55,677 bases of DNA from Bacillus sp. FJAT-27245 (GCF_001273955.1 NZ_LIGI01000001.1:545162-600838); one strand, 5' to 3'; positions 17,028-25,989 are shown, counted from the first letter of the stretch. Program-made: numbers and translations. The notes: a model not told the origin generated them from the sequence alone.

Positions 17028-18668
17028 TTGAATAACAAATGGTGGAAGGAAAGCGTTGTTTATCAAGTGTATTGGCGGAGCTTTTACGATACAAATGGGG
17101 ACGGTTATGGCGACCTGCGCGGTGTCATTGAAAAGTTGGACTACATTAAGAGCCTTGGCGTCGATGTTATCTGGCTCAATCCATTTTATGCATCGCCTGA
17201 TAAGGATAATGGATATGATATTTCCGATTACTATTCCATTATGCCTAAGGCCGGGACGATGCGAGATTTTGAAGAACTGCTTGAAGGGGCGCATAGCCGC
17301 GGTTTAAAGATTATTATGGATTTAGTTGTCAACCATACATCGGATGAGCATCCATGGTTCATTGAGTCGAGGTCCGGAAAGGATAACCCGAAGCGGGATT
17401 GGTATATTTGGCGGGAAGGGGTAGACGGGAAGCCCCCGAACAATTGGCGCTCCTATTTTTGTCCATCCGCATGGGAATATGACCCGGCAACGAAGCAATA
17501 TTATTTTCATTCCTTTGCTGTTGAACAGCCGGATTTGAATTGGGAAAACGAAGAGCTGCGGAAGGAAATCTACAAAATGATGCATTTCTGGCTGCAGAAG
17601 GGCATAGACGGATTCCGCCTCGATGCCATCGCCCTTTTGGCCAAACAGGAGGGGTTTCCAAACTCTGGCCATCCGGAGGACATTAGCTATCTTACAAATA
17701 ACCCCGGTGTTCATGGTTATATACAGGAAATGAACAGGGAGGTATTCAGCCAATATGATATCCTGACGGTTGGCGAGGTTGCGTTTGTTTCTCCGGATGA
17801 GGGACTGCTTTATGTTGATGAGCGAAGGAATGAATTGAATACGTTGTTTCACTTTGAAGTATGCGATGAAATGCCGACATGGGATTTGAAAAGGTTTAAG
17901 GAAATCCAAAAGCGCTGGTATGAAGGATTATGGGGACGAGGCTGGAACTCACAATTCTTGAATAACCATGACCATACAAGGCTAGTCACGAGATACGGGG
18001 ATGATCGGGAATACAGGGTGCAATCGGCGAAGCTTTTTGCCGCGATGCTCCATTCGTTGCCTGGCATTCCGTATATTTATCAAGGTGAGGAAATCGGCAT
18101 GACCGGGGCACGTTTTGACTCGATTGATGACTATAACGATATCGCGATGAAAAATAAATACCGGGAATTGGCGGATGCAGGGATGAGCCCGGAACAGGCG
18201 CTTGCTGCTCTGCAGCCATTAAGCAGGGATAACAGCAGGACGCCGATGCAGTGGGACTTCAGCCCAAATGCGGGATTCACTTCCGGGGGCCCTTGGATAA
18301 AAGTCAACCCGAATTATAAAGAAATCAATGTGGACGCCGCTTTAAAGGATCCCGATTCGATTTTTTACTTTTATAAAAAATTGATAGAGTTAAGGAAGGC
18401 TCATAAAGTGTTTATATATGGTGATTATCAGCCGATACTAGAAGGGGAGGAGCAACTGTACGCTTTTACAAGGACGTATGGCACGGAAACATTGCTATTC
18501 GTTGCGAACTTCCAGAAAAGCGGCCATTCCGCCGTACTTCCTGAAGGCTATTGTTCGCCGGAGAGACGCTTGTTGATTGGTAATTATGAACCCGCTGTGG
18601 ATAAAAGCGAAACTGCATTGCAGCTGAGGCCGTATGAGGCGAGAATTTATTTGTTTGCTGAAAATTAG
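17028..18668 (+). CDS. GH13 alpha-glucosidase, predicted alpha-1,4 preference
   Basis: A 546-residue cytoplasmic TIM-barrel glucosidase. The TTG start at 17028 follows CGGGGG and places the usual WWKESVVYQ opening at residues 4-12. Catalytic residues are Asp199 (nucleophile, GFRLDAI), Glu250 (acid/base, TVGEV) and Asp315 (NNHDHTR). The residue after the nucleophile is Ala200; in the oligo-1,6-/alpha-1,4-glucosidase group Ala or Thr there goes with alpha-1,4 activity and Val with alpha-1,6. The third motif reads NHDHTR rather than the common NHDQPR. It would hydrolyse maltose or maltodextrin ends to glucose. Confidence 0.88.
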   Translation: MNNKWWKESVVYQVYWRSFYDTNGDGYGDLRGVIEKLDYIKSLGVDVIWLNPFYASPDKDNGYDISDYYSIMPKAGTMRDFEELLEGAHSRGLKIIMDLVVNHTSDEHPWFIESRSGKDNPKRDWYIWREGVDGKPPNNWRSYFCPSAWEYDPATKQYYFHSFAVEQPDLNWENEELRKEIYKMMHFWLQKGIDGFRLDAIALLAKQEGFPNSGHPEDISYLTNNPGVHGYIQEMNREVFSQYDILTVGEVAFVSPDEGLLYVDERRNELNTLFHFEVCDEMPTWDLKRFKEIQKRWYEGLWGRGWNSQFLNNHDHTRLVTRYGDDREYRVQSAKLFAAMLHSLPGIPYIYQGEEIGMTGARFDSIDDYNDIAMKNKYRELADAGMSPEQALAALQPLSRDNSRTPMQWDFSPNAGFTSGGPWIKVNPNYKEINVDAALKDPDSIFYFYKKLIELRKAHKVFIYGDYQPILEGEEQLYAFTRTYGTETLLFVANFQKSGHSAVLPEGYCSPERRLLIGNYEPAVDKSETALQLRPYEARIYLFAEN

Positions 18669-18742
18669 GAGCGCAATTGGTTGGATTATCGTTCTATTAA
18701 AAGGGGTAATGTTCCTGTAACCTTTCATAAGGAGGGCTTACC

Positions 18743-18898
18743 TTGAAAATAGAAGTGAAATGCAATGTGGAAAATTGTAAGTATTGGGCAGAAGGTGATG
18801 AGTGTGTCGCCGATTCAATCTTTGTCATTGGCCAAAATGGCAGGGAGGCTGCCGATGTAGAAGAAACAGCCTGCAAAACCTTTGAAAAGCGAAAATGA
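18743..18898 (+). CDS. DUF1540 small cysteine protein
   Basis: 51 residues from a TTG start (18743) six bases after GGAGGG. It carries four cysteines in the DUF1540 pattern: Cys7, Cys12, Cys21 and Cys45 (VKCNVENCKYW, DECVAD, TACKTF). The arrangement suggests a small metal-binding or disulfide-bonded domain; function is unknown, and paralogues are common in spore formers. It is a single-gene unit: the next bases form a strong terminator. Confidence 0.85.
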   Translation: MKIEVKCNVENCKYWAEGDECVADSIFVIGQNGREAADVEETACKTFEKRK

Positions 18899-18900
18899 AA

Positions 18901-18936
18901 CATGAAAACCGGACGAAGTTTCGTCCGGTTTTCATG
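18901..18936 (+). terminator. Perfect 17-bp palindromic terminator
   Basis: CATGAAAACCGGACGAA (18901-18917) and its exact complement (18920-18936) around GT. The T-rich right arm and TTGTCGTTTT follow. It ends the DUF1540 transcript. Confidence 0.85.
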
Positions 18937-19085
18937 TTGTCGTTTTGGCAAAGGGGGTTGTTTCGATATCCTGGTAAAAAAATTATTAAATTTAAAAGAA
19001 GTGAAACAGGAAATGGAAGGATTTTGGAGAATTTAGAGTAATATGTAGAAACATGCAATAAAATATTGTTTAAGGAGAACGGCCC

Positions 19086-20342
19086 ATGCTTGCGAATATC
19101 GGACATGTTTTAAACCAGGTACTAGTTGTCCTTTTCCCGATATGGTTCTACCATTTGTTTTTGCATAAAAACGGAAACAAGGAAAACGGCTTGAAGCCAA
19201 GACTCCTGATTGTGCTTTCCCTCTCGCTCGTCATGACTCTTACTTTCTCTGTTACCTATTCCGATAAGCTCATTTACGATTTGAAGTTGATTCCAATCAT
19301 CATTGCGTTTTTGTATGGAAACCCGTTAACCGGCTCGATTCTTCTGATAATTGCAATGGGCTACAAGATTCTATTCCAGAATGGTGCGCCTCTCGTAACC
19401 GTTATTAATTTTGCGATAGCAGGTGGTCTGCTTGCGGTAATTGCGAGAAAATTCAGGGACCACTCTTTAAGGTTTAAGGTTATTGCCATCAGTGCTGTAC
19501 ACTGGATCATTACAATTACGCGTGAAATCTGGCTTATAGCAGGCAAGCATACAGAGGAAATAGGAATCGTTTTTATTTTTTCGGTTATTGCCTGGCTTAC
19601 GCTCATGTCCGTCGTTTTCATTTTCGAAAACCTGAAAAAGCAAGTTGAATTGGAAGAAAAGGTCCAGCGGGCTGAACGGTACAATGTGATTGGCCAGCTG
19701 GCCGCCTCGGTGGCGCATGAGGTCCGCAACCCGATGACTGCTGTCAGGGGATTCCTGCAATTAATGAAAAAAGATGAGAATTTGACTGATTCGCAAAGGA
19801 GATATATAGATATCTCGATAGAAGAATTAAATCATTCCCAAGCAATCCTGTCGGAGTACCTCTCCCTGGCCAAACCGGCAAATACCGATTTGGGAGTTCT
19901 TGATTTGCAGTATGAACTTCATAAGATTATAGAACTAATGAAATCGTATACCAACCTCCAGGCCATTACCATTACATCCGCACTTGAAGACGGCTTGTTC
20001 ATTAAAGCTGACAGTTCCGAGATGAAGCAGGTTTTTGTGAATCTGATAAAAAACAGCATTGAAGCAATTGGGTCAAAAGGGGAAATTTCCGTCAAAGCTT
20101 GGAAAAAAGGGGCGAATATCTTTGTCGTCATTGAAGATAATGGCGCCGGCATGTCCAAGGAGCAGTTAAGGTATCTCGGAACACCATTTTATTCAACCAA
20201 GGATAAAGGAACAGGGGTTGGCCTGTCTGTATCCTATAAGATTATCAACTCGATTAAGGGGTCTATTAAAGTAGAGAGCGAACAGGGAAAAGGGACGAAA
20301 TTCATCATCCAAATGCCCGGATATCGCTCAGACCAGCTTTAA
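19086..20342 (+). CDS. kinB: KinB-like membrane sensor histidine kinase
   Basis: 418 residues. The N-terminal half (about 5-180) has five to six membrane segments of the 5TMR-LYT type. A short linker leads to the HisKA domain with SVAHEVRNPMTAVRGF (His211), and the HATPase domain has NLIKNSIEAI (N-box, Asn323), DNGAGM (351-356) and KGTGVGL. Layout and length match B. subtilis KinB (428 residues), a kinase feeding the Spo0F/Spo0A phosphorelay. No response regulator gene is beside it, as expected for a phosphorelay kinase. The ATG follows AAGGAGAA. Sporulation function is family inference; other 5TMR-LYT kinases exist. Confidence 0.82.
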   Translation: MLANIGHVLNQVLVVLFPIWFYHLFLHKNGNKENGLKPRLLIVLSLSLVMTLTFSVTYSDKLIYDLKLIPIIIAFLYGNPLTGSILLIIAMGYKILFQNGAPLVTVINFAIAGGLLAVIARKFRDHSLRFKVIAISAVHWIITITREIWLIAGKHTEEIGIVFIFSVIAWLTLMSVVFIFENLKKQVELEEKVQRAERYNVIGQLAASVAHEVRNPMTAVRGFLQLMKKDENLTDSQRRYIDISIEELNHSQAILSEYLSLAKPANTDLGVLDLQYELHKIIELMKSYTNLQAITITSALEDGLFIKADSSEMKQVFVNLIKNSIEAIGSKGEISVKAWKKGANIFVVIEDNGAGMSKEQLRYLGTPFYSTKDKGTGVGLSVSYKIINSIKGSIKVESEQGKGTKFIIQMPGYRSDQL

Positions 20343-20372
20343 ATGCTGCCGACCAGGCAGTATTTTTGTTTT
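20342..20372 (+). terminator. Terminator after the kinase
   Basis: AATGCTGCC (20342-20350) pairs with GGCAGTATT (20356-20364) with one G-U, then TTTGTTTT. Confidence 0.75.
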
Positions 20373-20549
20373 ACCAGGCTTTTCATGTTATCTGAGATGT
20401 GGCGGGCTGCAGAAGGATTTAAAGGGCAACTGGGAGGAAAAATCCAGTCTGGAATGGTACAATTGAAACGGCTGCCGGACTGGCAGGATGTGGTTTTGGA
20501 ACTTATGGAACAAATGATAGATACATATGTGAAAAGAGGGATAGCGCAA

Positions 20550-22232
20550 ATGCAGCAAACGAATTGGTGGAAAAAAAGCGTAGTCTATCAAATCTACCCA
20601 AGAAGCTTTTATGATTCGAACGGGGACGGGATCGGCGATATCGCCGGAATTACGCAAAAGCTCGATTACCTGAAAGAGCTTGGAGCCGATGTCATTTGGT
20701 TAAGCCCGATCTATGATTCCCCTAATGATGACAACGGCTATGACATTCGTGATTACTACAAAATCATGGAAGAGTTTGGGACGATGGATGATTTTGACGC
20801 CCTTTTGTCCGAGGCTCACAATCGGGGGCTTAAGATTATCATGGATCTTGTCGTTAATCATACATCTGATGAGCATGAATGGTTTGTCCAGTCGAGAAGC
20901 GGGCGGGATAATCCGTATCGTGACTTCTATTATTGGCAGGATGGAAAGGACGGCAGTGAACCGAATAATTGGGGATCCGTGTTCAGCGGGCCTGCTTGGG
21001 AATACGATGAGGAGTCCGGACAATATTACTTGCACATCTTTTCCAGGAAGCAGCCGGACCTGAACTGGGAAAACCCTGAATTACGCAAAGAAGTATACAA
21101 GATGATGAAGTTTTGGCTTGATAAGGGAATTGATGGATTTCGGATGGATGTTATCAATTTCATCTCAAAAGTGGATGGACTTCCGGATGGTACCGTGGAG
21201 GAAGGGGCTCTTTACGGGAATGGAAGCCCGTTTTTCATGAATGGCCCTAGAATTCATGAATTCCTCCGGGAAATGAACAATGAAGTACTCTCTAAGTATG
21301 ATATTTTAACAGTCGGCGAGATGCCAGGGGTGAGGGTGGAGCACGCGAAGGAATACACGGCTCCGGAAAACAATGAAGTGAATATGATCTTTACCTTTGA
21401 ACATATGGGCCTGGACAGCGGTGCAGGGGAAAAGTGGAACTTAAAGAGCCTGAACCTTGTTGACCTGAAGGAGAATTTTGAGAAATGGCAAAAAGGCCTT
21501 CATGGGGTAGGGTGGAACAGCCTTTACTGGAACAACCATGACCAGCCGCGGATTGTCTCCAGGTTCGGGAATGACAGGGAATATCGGGTCCTTTCCGCCA
21601 AAATGCTTGCGACCTGCCTCCATATGCTTCAAGGAACTCCGTATATTTATCAAGGGGAGGAAATCGGGATGACCAACGTCCGGTTTGAATCCATTGACGA
21701 GTATAAGGATGTTGAGACGATTAACATGTACAACGAAAAGCGGGGCATGGGTATACCGCATGAAACGATTATGGAGTCAATTTATGTAAAAGGACGCGAC
21801 AATGCGAGGACTCCGATGCAGTGGAATGGCGGGCCGAACGGGGGATTCACAGACGGAACCCCTTGGATTGGAATGAACCCGCGCTATACGGAAATCAATG
21901 TGGAAGAAGCATTAAAAGATAAGGAGTCTATTTTTTATCATTACAAGCACTTAATTGAATTACGAAAGAGTTTCGACATCATTACAACCGGTGACTTCAA
22001 CTTGCTCTACCGTGAACATCCCGCGTTGTTTGCCTATGAGCGCAGGTCCGGCGACGAAAAGCTTATTGTGCTCTGCAACTTCAGCGAGGAGGAGATAGAA
22101 CTGGACGATCCGGTTCTTATAGGCGAGGTTACCGGATTGGAAGTGATTATCCAGAACTACAAAGATATTCAACTGGGGAAATCAAGGCTTGTATTAAGGC
22201 CTTATGAAGCGATCGTTTTTCTGAAAAAATAA
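20550..22232 (+). CDS. malL: Oligo-1,6-glucosidase (GH13)
   Basis: 560 residues from ATG 20550, after AGAGGG. The frame is open back to 20343, but the family-typical start (NWWKKSVVYQIYPRSFYDSN) fixes this one. Catalytic residues are Asp200 (GFRMDVI), Glu257 (TVGEM) and Asp331 (NNHDQPR). Val201 after the nucleophile is the marker of alpha-1,6 specificity (isomaltose, panose, limit-dextrin stubs). It complements the Ala-type glucosidase encoded at 17028. The 207-nt gap upstream starts with the kinase terminator, so this gene should have its own promoter; I could not define one. Confidence 0.9.
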   Translation: MQQTNWWKKSVVYQIYPRSFYDSNGDGIGDIAGITQKLDYLKELGADVIWLSPIYDSPNDDNGYDIRDYYKIMEEFGTMDDFDALLSEAHNRGLKIIMDLVVNHTSDEHEWFVQSRSGRDNPYRDFYYWQDGKDGSEPNNWGSVFSGPAWEYDEESGQYYLHIFSRKQPDLNWENPELRKEVYKMMKFWLDKGIDGFRMDVINFISKVDGLPDGTVEEGALYGNGSPFFMNGPRIHEFLREMNNEVLSKYDILTVGEMPGVRVEHAKEYTAPENNEVNMIFTFEHMGLDSGAGEKWNLKSLNLVDLKENFEKWQKGLHGVGWNSLYWNNHDQPRIVSRFGNDREYRVLSAKMLATCLHMLQGTPYIYQGEEIGMTNVRFESIDEYKDVETINMYNEKRGMGIPHETIMESIYVKGRDNARTPMQWNGGPNGGFTDGTPWIGMNPRYTEINVEEALKDKESIFYHYKHLIELRKSFDIITTGDFNLLYREHPALFAYERRSGDEKLIVLCNFSEEEIELDDPVLIGEVTGLEVIIQNYKDIQLGKSRLVLRPYEAIVFLKK

Positions 22233-22235
22233 TAT

Positions 22236-22278
22236 GAAAAAGGCAGCTGCCCATTAACCCGGCCGCTGCCTTCTTTTT
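22236..22278. terminator. Bidirectional terminator between malL and the hydrolase gene
   Basis: AAGGCAGC (from about 22240) pairs with GCTGCCTT (22265-22272), with A's before and CTTTTTTATT after. It serves both convergent genes. Confidence 0.85.
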
Positions 22279-23357
22279 TATTTCGTCAGCTTGTCGACAA
22301 CTTTTAACATGAACCGAATCCCTTTTTGTCCATAGGTCATTTCATTCAATCCGCCAATTACATAGGACTCTGTTGAGGGATGATAAAACAGGAATGTGCC
22401 GGTTGAGCCGGCGTTCCCCCATGCATTGTATTTTTTCGGCATGAGGATGGGAATCGTTTTAAAATTCATCATGCCATACCCATAATCAATCCCGAAAAAA
22501 AACTTTGCCCAATCTTTCATTTGCTCCCTCGTTTCGCTGCTTATGAGCTCTCCGTTCACAAGGGCTTTCATGAATTTAAGCTGGTCGTTTGTTGTGGATA
22601 TTATGGCACCGCCGGCAAACATCAAAGTCAGGCAGCGGTATTTGGACACATCCATATTCCTTCCGTACAAGTTGGCTAAAGGATGCTCCGGCTTCACCTT
22701 TGGCTCCGAATAATTCGCAAAAGAGGAGTGGTCCATGCCGCACGGTTCAAAGATATAGGCAGTAAGGGCTTCATGGTATGGCATGCCTGAAACCTTCTCA
22801 ATGATCAATCCCAGCAAATGATAGCCGGTATCCGAGTAATGAAATCCTTTACCCGGAGGAAAGTGGGATGTTAGATTATTTTTAGCCCATTCCAAAACGC
22901 TTCGCGGTGTCCAAGTACGGTCAGGCTCCTCGAAAATTAATTCTCTCATTCCCTTGGCATTCTTTGGCGTATCCTCCAAAATGTCATGCAATCCCGAAGT
23001 ATGGTTCAGCAAATGCCTGATTTTCACTTCATGAATATAATCCCTGCCGTCTATGATATGCATGCCGGATAAAAGTTCAGCGTCAAGATGCGATGTGATG
23101 TAATCCTCAAAAGAGAGCTTACCTTGCTCAACGAAAATCGCCGTTAAAACAGCGGCAAATAATTTGCTTACACTTGCTATGAAATAAGGCTGGTTAGGAT
23201 TTGAAGGCTTTCCGTCAGTCAGGCCCTCGGCCACGTTCATGTTTATGCCTAGTTTTTCGGAATGGACCATTAAAAAGGCATTATGGATTTTGTCGTCCTT
23301 CTTTACTCTCTTTCTGAACAAATCCTCGATGCTCGCCTCTATTTGACCGCTTTTCAT
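22278..23357 (-). CDS. Serine hydrolase of the beta-lactamase/esterase (class C) family
   Basis: 359 residues, no signal peptide, so probably cytoplasmic. The active-site motif SxxK is Ser62-Val-Ser-Lys65 (FIASVSKLF), with YSDTGYH (Tyr174) as the second motif and GNAGSTGTF near residue 317 as the third. This fold includes esterases, D-aminopeptidases and penicillin-binding-like enzymes; resistance is not implied. The ATG follows GGGAGAGATGGGG. The TetR gene lies 23 nt upstream in the same direction, so the pair is probably one operon controlled by TetR. Confidence 0.85.
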   Translation of the reverse strand: MKSGQIEASIEDLFRKRVKKDDKIHNAFLMVHSEKLGINMNVAEGLTDGKPSNPNQPYFIASVSKLFAAVLTAIFVEQGKLSFEDYITSHLDAELLSGMHIIDGRDYIHEVKIRHLLNHTSGLHDILEDTPKNAKGMRELIFEEPDRTWTPRSVLEWAKNNLTSHFPPGKGFHYSDTGYHLLGLIIEKVSGMPYHEALTAYIFEPCGMDHSSFANYSEPKVKPEHPLANLYGRNMDVSKYRCLTLMFAGGAIISTTNDQLKFMKALVNGELISSETREQMKDWAKFFFGIDYGYGMMNFKTIPILMPKKYNAWGNAGSTGTFLFYHPSTESYVIGGLNEMTYGQKGIRFMLKVVDKLTK

Positions 23358-23380
23358 TCCCCATCTCTCCCATACATCTT

Positions 23381-23950
23381 TTATTTATTTTTACGAAGGC
23401 GGGCGGCTTCAATGATATCCTCGCCTGTTCTCTGAAGAATGCGAACCAGGTCCTCTTCCTCCATCCCTTTTGGAAGCATCCCGTTGACGTCCATAACAGA
23501 TAGCCCGAGTTGGAAAACCCGCATTTTAAATGAAATCCCTGACAATTCCTCTTGTGTAAATTCCATTAGCTTTTCGCTTTTTTGCATACGGCCAAGGATA
23601 CTGCCAATATCGGGCTGAACCCGTTCCAACCGGGTTTTATTGTTCAGAATTAAATCCTTGAACAAAACGCTGTACTCCCTGGCAAATTTGAGGCTGGCAA
23701 TTCCAATATTAAGAAAGGGGTCATCTGAATAATTTGTTTTTAGCATCTTCAGGGAAATGTCATGCATTTTCCCTAAAACCGCATTTTTCACCTCTTCCAC
23801 ATCATTGAAATTCACATAAATTGGCGCAATTGAGCTACCCATTCTTTGTGCGATTTTCCGGATAGTTATTCCATCAAGGCCTTCATCCCGTGCAATATCA
23901 AATGCTGCATCAATGATTTGTTCCCTTGAGAACTTTTTCTTAGGTGGCAT
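23381..23950 (-). CDS. TetR-family transcriptional regulator
   Basis: 189 residues. The N-terminal HTH is typical (FSREQIIDAAFDIARDEGLD ... ITIRKIAQRMGSSIAPIY, about residues 7-50), followed by an alpha-helical ligand domain. It is co-directional with and just upstream of the serine hydrolase gene, which it likely controls. An imperfect palindrome rich in GATATA steps lies upstream (23983-24012) as a candidate operator. Confidence 0.87.
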   Translation of the reverse strand: MPPKKKFSREQIIDAAFDIARDEGLDGITIRKIAQRMGSSIAPIYVNFNDVEEVKNAVLGKMHDISLKMLKTNYSDDPFLNIGIASLKFAREYSVLFKDLILNNKTRLERVQPDIGSILGRMQKSEKLMEFTQEELSGISFKMRVFQLGLSVMDVNGMLPKGMEEEDLVRILQRTGEDIIEAARLRKNK

Positions 23951-23982
23951 AATCTTCGACTCCTGTTTCTCATGAGTTTCAA

Positions 23983-24012
23983 TTGATATATATCATATGA
24001 TATTTATATCAA
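23983..24012 (-). promoter_or_regulatory. Candidate TetR operator
   Basis: Outer arms TTGATATA (23983-23990) and TATATCAA (24005-24012) with an inner perfect TATCATATGATA. It lies 33 bp upstream of the TetR start, where an autoregulatory site would be expected. Confidence 0.5.
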
Positions 24013-24121
24013 ATATAGGTCGTTTTTACAATATTAACCTGTAAAATATTTCAAAAGGGCATAATCCCTAACCGGATTTTAAAAATTAAGAAGTGATCGG
24101 AAAAAGGGAGGATGAGCCGGA

Positions 24122-24190
24122 TTGGGCAAAGGAGCCATGGCGAAGGCTCCACTTTTTGTGGGAATAATCATTGGAGTGTTATTATTTTAA
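24122..24190 (+). CDS. Possible 22-residue hydrophobic membrane peptide
   Basis: A TTG start 10 nt after GGGAGG reads a short basic head (GKGAMAKAP) and one hydrophobic span (LFVGIIIGVLLF), then stops. The composition fits a single-span membrane peptide. It ends 31 nt before the GNAT gene, so it could be co-transcribed. An overlapping ATG frame from 24112 gives a non-hydrophobic product and is less attractive. No family recognised. Confidence 0.3.
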   Translation: MGKGAMAKAPLFVGIIIGVLLF

Positions 24191-24221
24191 AAAGATATCG
24201 TTTAAATAATGGGGGTTCTTT

Positions 24222-24848
24222 ATGAAAAGCAAATTGAATGAGATTCATATAAGGGAAGGTATGGCAGGCGAACTTCGCCGTATATACGGACTTCTTCAAC
24301 GTGATTTTGCCCCTGAAGAACTAAAGGAATACAGCCAGCTTGAAAGCCTGATTGCAAAGGAAAAATATAAGATTCTTCTTGCTAACCATATAGAATTGGA
24401 CTCGTTAATTGGGTATGCGTGCATATATGAAATTGAAGAAATCAATGCCCTTTGGCTTGATTATCTAGCGGTGGATGTGCAATTCCGAAATTTAGGCTAT
24501 GGATCGGCTCTTTTCCATTCAATTGCAGGGTACAAGAAAGGGGAAGGTTCCCTTGGCGTCTTTCTCGAGGTTGAAATTCCGGGGGAAGAGGTAGGGACGA
24601 ATCAGGAAATTCAAAAAAGGAGAATACGCTTTTACGAGAAGAACGGTGCAACGAGGCTTCCCGTCGATTACCAGCTCCCGACAAAAGAAGGCTCCCTCCC
24701 TATGTACCTCTACTTCAAGCCAGCGGGAAATCCAAACACGCTTCCTGACACTAAAATAAAGCAAGCCATCACATCCGCCCTGGCCTACATTCACACTGAC
24801 ATCCCCCATACAGGCGAAATAATAAGAAAAGTAGCTCGGTCCATATAG
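24222..24848 (+). CDS. GNAT-family N-acetyltransferase
   Basis: 208 residues. The GNAT core is visible: WLDYLAVDVQFRNLGYGSALF (acetyl-CoA-binding R/Q-x-x-G-x-G/A-type loop, about residues 77-97), then an EVEIPGE strand and RIRFYEKNGATRLP (about 131-144). The C-terminal 40 residues are an extension. It would transfer an acetyl group to an unknown amine. The ATG follows GGGGG about 8 nt upstream. Confidence 0.8.
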   Translation: MKSKLNEIHIREGMAGELRRIYGLLQRDFAPEELKEYSQLESLIAKEKYKILLANHIELDSLIGYACIYEIEEINALWLDYLAVDVQFRNLGYGSALFHSIAGYKKGEGSLGVFLEVEIPGEEVGTNQEIQKRRIRFYEKNGATRLPVDYQLPTKEGSLPMYLYFKPAGNPNTLPDTKIKQAITSALAYIHTDIPHTGEIIRKVARSI

Positions 24849-25006
24849 TAGGGTGTCCAATAAACGTATCCGCATTTCTGAATGGATAATCTTTGCCTCT
24901 TGGAGGAAAAGCGCAACCTATCTCGAACTATTTTAAATAGATGGTGCGCAATGTAATGGTGCCAGGCATCATAAAGGGATCACTAAGGGAAAAGGAGAGG
25001 GTTTTT

Positions 25007-25387
25007 ATGGCGAGGAAAGTGTATGAGTCGAAGGATGCAAAGGCGGTCGGGCCTTATTCACATGCGGTGGATGCAGGTGAGCTGGTTTATTTATCCGGAC
25101 AAACGCCGATTGATTCAATGACAGGGGAATTGGTGAGCGGCGGCATTGGCGAGCAGACGAAGCAATGTTTTGCGAATCTGTTCGCCGTCCTTGAAGCAGC
25201 CGGACTCACCCCTGATGATGTTATCAAGGTAAATGTCTATTTGACTGATATGAATAGTTTTTCGGAAATGAATGAGGTTTATAAAACACAGTTTTCCGAA
25301 CCTTTTCCGGCAAGGACAACGGTAGCTGTTTTGGGGTTGCCGCTTGGGGCTGAGGTGGAAATTGAGATGATTGCAAAGAGGCGATAA
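25007..25387 (+). CDS. ridA: RidA family reactive intermediate deaminase
   Basis: 126 residues from ATG 25007, after AAAGGAGAGG. The frame extends to 24941, but the RidA fold starts here. Hallmarks are GPYSHAVDAGELVYLSGQTP (about 14-33), and FPARTTVAVLGLPLGAEVEIEMIA at the end with the catalytic Arg in PART. RidA hydrolyses enamine/imine intermediates released by PLP enzymes such as threonine dehydratase, which is itself encoded in this window at 37565. It is a monocistronic unit closed by a strong terminator. Confidence 0.92.
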   Translation: MARKVYESKDAKAVGPYSHAVDAGELVYLSGQTPIDSMTGELVSGGIGEQTKQCFANLFAVLEAAGLTPDDVIKVNVYLTDMNSFSEMNEVYKTQFSEPFPARTTVAVLGLPLGAEVEIEMIAKRR

Positions 25388-25403
25388 AACTTACGAAAGA
25401 AAG

Positions 25404-25440
25404 AAAAATCCAGGGGAAGCATTTACCCCTGGATTTTTCT
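25404..25440. terminator. Bidirectional terminator
   Basis: AAAAATCCAGGGG (25404-25416) and CCCCTGGATTTTT (25426-25438) are exact complements. It serves ridA and the convergent gene ending at 25441. Confidence 0.9.
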
Positions 25441-25953
25441 TTACACATTCATCCCGCCAAGCGTTTTGAGGCTGAAATACTCCAATGCCTCATTCACTTG
25501 ATGGATGTCATAAATGCCCTTTTCAATGCAAAATTGAATGACGAGGTCGGATGTATCGCTGTCCGACAGGGAATAGCCAGCCGAGCTTAATAGCTTGCCG
25601 GTCTCTTTTTTATCTAGTTCTAGGGCTAGCGCAAGGGCAATTACCGTATTTTTACCCGGGCGGTAGCTTGGATTGGAACGGATTTTTGAAAAGTGGCGGC
25701 GGTCAACTAGAGCTTTCTTATAAATCTCCGAATCGGTCACCCCTTTTCTATCAATAATGTTGAAAAGGACTTCCCTAAGGACCGGCTTCCGTTTGTCTTC
25801 AATAAACTCCTTAATCTCGATTGGCGAGATGCTTTCCAAAATCACATCCCGTTTAAAGCTTTCATGAAAGCTCCTGGATTCTTCTAAAATCAGTACCTCA
25901 AGGTGGGCATTTATATATATCTGCAATTCCGTAAAGAACTTTTTATCGAGCAT
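25441..25953 (-). CDS. Helix-turn-helix-like protein paired with vWA protein
   Basis: 170 residues, all helical in appearance. The C-terminal part (about 80-160) contains VDRRHFSKIRSNPSYRPGKN, an ALALALELDKKETGKLL stretch and an FCIEKGIYDIHQVNEAL end. I recall this module as an XRE-like domain found alone or fused behind macro domains in Firmicutes. The N-terminal half is charged and unassigned. It is divergent from the vWA gene with 97 nt between them, an arrangement suggesting joint function. Whether it binds DNA is unknown. Confidence 0.7.
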   Translation of the reverse strand: MLDKKFFTELQIYINAHLEVLILEESRSFHESFKRDVILESISPIEIKEFIEDKRKPVLREVLFNIIDRKGVTDSEIYKKALVDRRHFSKIRSNPSYRPGKNTVIALALALELDKKETGKLLSSAGYSLSDSDTSDLVIQFCIEKGIYDIHQVNEALEYFSLKTLGGMNV

Positions 25954-25972
25954 CCTGGGTGACCCCCTATTT

Positions 25973-25989
25973 GTCGCCCCTCAGGCGAC
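25973..25989 (-). promoter_or_regulatory. Leader hairpin of the HTH-like gene
   Basis: GTCGCC (25973-25978) and GGCGAC (25984-25989) pair around CCTCA in the 5' untranslated region, 20 nt before the start codon. It could modulate translation. Confidence 0.35.

Noticed and set aside
22278-23357. Beta-lactam resistance gene
   Set aside because: Only the general serine-hydrolase motifs are present and there is no signal peptide; an esterase or peptidase is equally likely.
24941-25006. GGTGCCAGGCATC string before ridA as a repeat related to the one at 53358
   Set aside because: Similarity is limited to a few bases; not enough to call a repeat family.
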